Assembly: GCA_028713125.1 (NCBI GenBank)
Contig: JAQTOU010000003.1
Location: 248,001-312,000 of the forward strand
Source of the DNA: Elusimicrobiales bacterium
GTDB taxonomy: Bacteria > Elusimicrobiota > Elusimicrobia > Elusimicrobiales > UBA9959
Direction of reading: 5' to 3'
Length of the DNA: 64,000 bases
Numbering within the stretch: position 1 is the stretch's first letter; the number at the start of each line of letters is the position of its first letter. Position numbers and translations under genes: made by a program. Positions 61,417 through 64,000 of the stretch are shown here, one piece after another. The notes beneath the pieces were generated by a model that was given only the letters and a program-made list of their open reading frames with translations, searched no databases and was not told the origin of the DNA.

Positions 61417-62415
61417 ATGAAAGCAAAACTTTCGATCATCGCGGGCTTCCTCGTCGGCTGCGTGCTGCTCTATTTCTCCCTCCGCAATATAGAGTTCTCG
61501 AAGCTGGCCGCCATCTATTCCAAAGTGAACCCGCTTTACCTGGTCCCCGTCATCATCGTCGTAGTGCTCGAGCTGGTTTTCCGCGGGGCGCGCTGGCGCC
61601 TGCTGCTGAACCCCTCCAATCCTTCGGTGCGCGTGATGGACGCCTTCAAGCTCGAGGCCGCCGGGCTGGCGCTGAACAATATCCTGCCGCTGCGGCTGGG
61701 GGAGCTGGCCCGCGCCACTTTCGCGGCCAGAATGTTCAAGATCCCGCTGATAACGGTACTTGCCACTATTTTAGTCGAGCGCCTGCTGGACGTTATCGTG
61801 CTGTTCATAATGTTCGCCGTGGCGGCGCGGTTCGGCGGGATAACGGGCGGGTTCATGAATTACGGCGGGCTGCTCTGGGGCCTGGTGGCCGGGCTGGTAG
61901 TCGGCATAGCCGCGCTGATCTTCGCCGACGAGCTGGTGGCGCACGAGTGGTTCTCCGGGCTCTTCGCCCGCTTCCCGAAGGTCAGGCTGCTTTTCGAGCG
62001 CGTGGCCATGGGCGTGAAGGGCTTCCACTCCTTCAAGAGCGGGGCGCTTATCTTTCTCTTCGCCGGGCTGCAGTGGTTCATGGACGCCCTGAATTTTTAC
62101 ATCTTCGCCCTGGCTTTCGGGCTCGGGGATATCGTGAACATCTTCAGGGGCGTGGCGCTGGTATTTACCGGCGCCGTCGCTGCCTCGGTGCCCGGCATGC
62201 CCGGCTATTTCGGGAATTACGAGCTGGTCATGACGAAGGTGCTCGCTTCCTGGGGCGTGCCGGAAAATACCGGTTTCGCCTATGTCTCCTACGCGCATGT
62301 GCTGGGCTATATCGTAATGACGCTGCTTGGCGTGTTCTTCATCTACCAGATGGGGCATTCCGTGGGCAAAGTGTGGGGCGATTTTAAATCAGGCGGCGGG
62401 GAAAAAACCGAATGA
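61417..62415 (+). CDS. Flippase-like membrane protein (UPF0104/LPG synthase TM type)
   Basis: 332 residues from the ATG at 61417; a TTG six codons earlier is possible but not needed. About eight membrane helices: LSIIAGFLVGCVLLYFSL, LYLVPVIIVVVLELVF, TVLATILVERLLDVIVLFIMFAVA, GLLWGLVAGLVVGIAALI, IFLFAGLQWFMDALNFYIFALAF and others. Markers RGARWRLLLNP, RLGELARATFAARMFKI and VPGMPGYFGNYELVM belong to PF03706. Such proteins are often next to glycosyltransferases, as here, with a 4-bp overlap, and are thought to move or modify lipid-linked sugars. Confidence 0.88.
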   Translation: MKAKLSIIAGFLVGCVLLYFSLRNIEFSKLAAIYSKVNPLYLVPVIIVVVLELVFRGARWRLLLNPSNPSVRVMDAFKLEAAGLALNNILPLRLGELARATFAARMFKIPLITVLATILVERLLDVIVLFIMFAVAARFGGITGGFMNYGGLLWGLVAGLVVGIAALIFADELVAHEWFSGLFARFPKVRLLFERVAMGVKGFHSFKSGALIFLFAGLQWFMDALNFYIFALAFGLGDIVNIFRGVALVFTGAVAASVPGMPGYFGNYELVMTKVLASWGVPENTGFAYVSYAHVLGYIVMTLLGVFFIYQMGHSVGKVWGDFKSGGGEKTE

Positions 62416-63572
62416 GCCATACCGTGAGCTCAGTGCTGATGCTCAGCCAGACTTTCTACCCCGACATAGGCGGGGCGGAAAAGCAGGCCCTGGAAATTTC
62501 CAGGGCCCTGGCCGGGCGCGGGGTAAAGGTGACCGTGCTTACCAGGCAGCCCGGCGGCCTGCCGGCGGCGGAAGACCTCGGCGGCGTGCTGGTGAAGCGC
62601 CTTCCGGTCTTCGGACCGCGCGCGGTGGATTCCGCGGTTTTCATGATAAAAAGCTTTTTCTGGATGCTGCGGCACGCCGGGGAATATGAAGCCGTGCACG
62701 TCCACCTCGCTTCCTCCCCGGCGGTAGCCGCGGTTCTGGCCGGCCGCCTTACCGGGCGCAAGACGCTGGTGAAGCTGGGCGGCGGCCGCGGCGTGGACGA
62801 GATAACCCGCTCCGGGAACAGCCTGCTCGGCCGGTTAAAGCTGGCTTTCTTCAGGCTCGCCAGGCCGGAGCTTCTGGTGATGAACGACGACGTTTTCAAC
62901 TGGCTTAAGACCTCCAAAGAATTTTCAGGGCTCAAGCTGCGCCAGTTCCGCAACGGCGTGGACACCGGCCGCTACACTCCGCTGCTCTACAATGAAAAAA
63001 TTAACGCGAAGACGGCCCTTGGGCTGGATAATTCCGCGCTTTTCCTTTTCGTCGGGCGCCTGTCGCCCGAAAAGCGCCTGAAAGAATTCCTGGAAGCCTG
63101 GGCTGAGATCTTCAGCGAAGAGAACCCCGCGCCGAAGATCCGCCTGGTCATAGTCGGAGGCGGGCCCGAAGAGGCCGCGCTCAAGCGGGCGGTCGCCGAC
63201 CTGGGCCTGGCGGGCAGCGTTACGCTTGCCGGCCCGAAGGACGATCTGCTGCCCTACTACCGGGCTGCCGACGTCTTCGTCCTGCCCTCGATCTCGGAGG
63301 GGCTTTCGAATTCGATGCTCGAAGCGATGGCCTGCGGCGTGGCCGTGATGGCCAGCCGCGTGGGCGGCGCCATGCAGGCCGTAACTCCTGGAGTGAGCGG
63401 CTGCCTTTTCGACCCGCTCAACAGGGTCGAGCTTAAGACCTGCCTGCGGGGTTTCCTCGCGGACCGGAGCGTGGCCCTCAAGATGGGCGAGCAGGCCCGC
63501 AAGACCGCCGTGGAAAAATATTCAATGGCGCGCGTGACCGACGAGCTGCTCGCGATATACGGGGAAGACTGA
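62412..63572 (+). CDS. GT4-family glycosyltransferase
   Basis: 386 residues. GT-B fold: N-terminal acceptor half with SQTFYPDIGGAEKQALEISRALAGRGVKVTVLT; C-terminal donor half with LFVGRLSPEKRLKEFLEA, IVGGGPEEAALKRAVADLGLAGSVTLAGP, the loop PSISEGLSNSMLEAMACGVAVMASRVGG (E-x7-E). UDP- or GDP-sugar donor, acceptor unknown. Cytoplasmic or membrane-peripheral. Between the flippase-like gene and an asparagine synthetase gene, which suggests an exopolysaccharide or lipid-linked glycan locus continuing beyond the window. Confidence 0.92.
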   Translation: MSHTVSSVLMLSQTFYPDIGGAEKQALEISRALAGRGVKVTVLTRQPGGLPAAEDLGGVLVKRLPVFGPRAVDSAVFMIKSFFWMLRHAGEYEAVHVHLASSPAVAAVLAGRLTGRKTLVKLGGGRGVDEITRSGNSLLGRLKLAFFRLARPELLVMNDDVFNWLKTSKEFSGLKLRQFRNGVDTGRYTPLLYNEKINAKTALGLDNSALFLFVGRLSPEKRLKEFLEAWAEIFSEENPAPKIRLVIVGGGPEEAALKRAVADLGLAGSVTLAGPKDDLLPYYRAADVFVLPSISEGLSNSMLEAMACGVAVMASRVGGAMQAVTPGVSGCLFDPLNRVELKTCLRGFLADRSVALKMGEQARKTAVEKYSMARVTDELLAIYGED

Positions 63573-63573
63573 T

Positions 63574-64000
63574 ATGTGCGGAATCTGCGGAATTTATAAT
63601 TACGGCTCGGGGCTTCCTGTAAAGCGGGAAGACCTGAAGGCTATGAACGACCTTATCGTCCACCGCGGCCCGGACGACGAGGGCTATTACGAGCATGAGA
63701 ATTTGGGCCTGGCCATGCGCCGGCTGTCCATCATCGACCTGTCCACGGGGCACCAGCCCATTACGAACGAGGACGGAACGCTCTGGATAGTTTTCAACGG
63801 CGAGATCTATAATTTTAACGAGCTGCGCGAAAAGCTCCTGGCGAAGGGCCATGTTTTCAAGACAAAGAGCGACACCGAGGTCATCCTCCATCTCTACGAG
63901 GAGAAAGGGACCGATTTCCCGAAAGAACTGCGCGGGATGTTCGCCGTGGCCATCTGGGACGGCAGACGCAAAAGGCTGGTGCTCGCGCGCGACCGCATCG
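63574..64000 (+). CDS. asnB: Asparagine synthetase (glutamine-hydrolysing), truncated by window edge
   Basis: Begins 1 bp after the glycosyltransferase stop; 142 residues are visible. The N-terminal nucleophile amidotransferase is clear: MCGICGIYNYGSG (Cys2), HRGPDDEGYYEH, RLSIIDLSTGHQPI, FNGEIYNFNELREKL, KSDTEVILHLYEEKG, LRGMFAVAIWDGRRKRLVLARDR. In glycan loci such AsnB-like proteins sometimes amidate sugars (WbpS type) rather than make asparagine; the synthetase half is outside the window, so this cannot be told. Confidence 0.93.
   Translation, partial: MCGICGIYNYGSGLPVKREDLKAMNDLIVHRGPDDEGYYEHENLGLAMRRLSIIDLSTGHQPITNEDGTLWIVFNGEIYNFNELREKLLAKGHVFKTKSDTEVILHLYEEKGTDFPKELRGMFAVAIWDGRRKRLVLARDRI

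Overview
The window is a GC-rich, densely coded bacterial chromosome segment with about 56 protein genes and two tRNAs. I see no insertion sequence, phage gene, integrase or CRISPR array. Several traits suggest a Gram-negative-type, didermic bacterium close to Elusimicrobiota: a pseudopilin with a distinctive Cys-rich tail, an outer-membrane FadL/PorV-like protein, abundant GGAGG ribosome sites with ATA codons, and many stand-alone or fused receiver domains. The phylum assignment is an inference from gene style, not a proof.

Layout. 1-2.5 kb: a truncated NUDIX gene and pcrA. 2.5-12.9 kb: a signalling island with a receiver/Cys-cluster protein, an OmpR-type regulator, a hybrid histidine kinase, and two mirror-image copies of a two-gene module (secreted FlgO/CsgG-like protein plus receiver-GGDEF protein) around a palindromic spacer. 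A receiver, a membrane protein with NP repeats and a membrane adenylate cyclase follow. 12.9-14.3 kb: ychF and tRNA-Glu/tRNA-Thr. 14.4-18.7 kb: a DUF4239 protein, then a small type IV pilus/type II secretion-like operon (receiver-fused GspE ATPase, zinc-ribbon membrane protein, Cys-rich pseudopilin). 18.8-23.7 kb: a DUF1646 transporter, envelope proteins, a receiver-CheC fusion, a DJ-1/PfpI protein and a cytochrome b5/YHS fusion.

23.8-30.2 kb: one tight eight-gene operon coding the whole path to chorismate, plus chorismate mutase. 30.3-35.6 kb: prfB-tatD-metH. 35.6-35.8 kb: a palindrome-rich 200-bp stretch with its own promoter. 35.8-42.5 kb: a WG-repeat protein, coaD, an outer-membrane protein, the DUF4130/radical-SAM DNA-repair pair, a DMT transporter and a PRC-barrel protein. 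42.8-48.0 kb: CheB-CheR-PAS, a PAS histidine kinase and a receiver. 48.0-53.7 kb: an L,D-transpeptidase-like protein, a YtrA-type GntR/ABC operon with a clear operator, and a GH13 glycosidase. 53.8-57.7 kb: rpsA, a polytopic membrane protein, a highly structured intergenic RNA candidate and a uridine-kinase-family gene. 57.8-64 kb: C11 and M3 peptidases, then the start of a surface-glycan locus (flippase-like protein, GT4 glycosyltransferase, truncated asparagine synthetase).

The observations most worth following are the four-helix RNA candidate at 56869-57002, the paired palindromes at 35.6-35.8 and 57.7 kb, the mirror-image FlgO-like/GGDEF modules, and the pilus-like operon whose ATPase carries a receiver that has lost its phospho-acceptor and whose pilin carries five C-x12-C modules.
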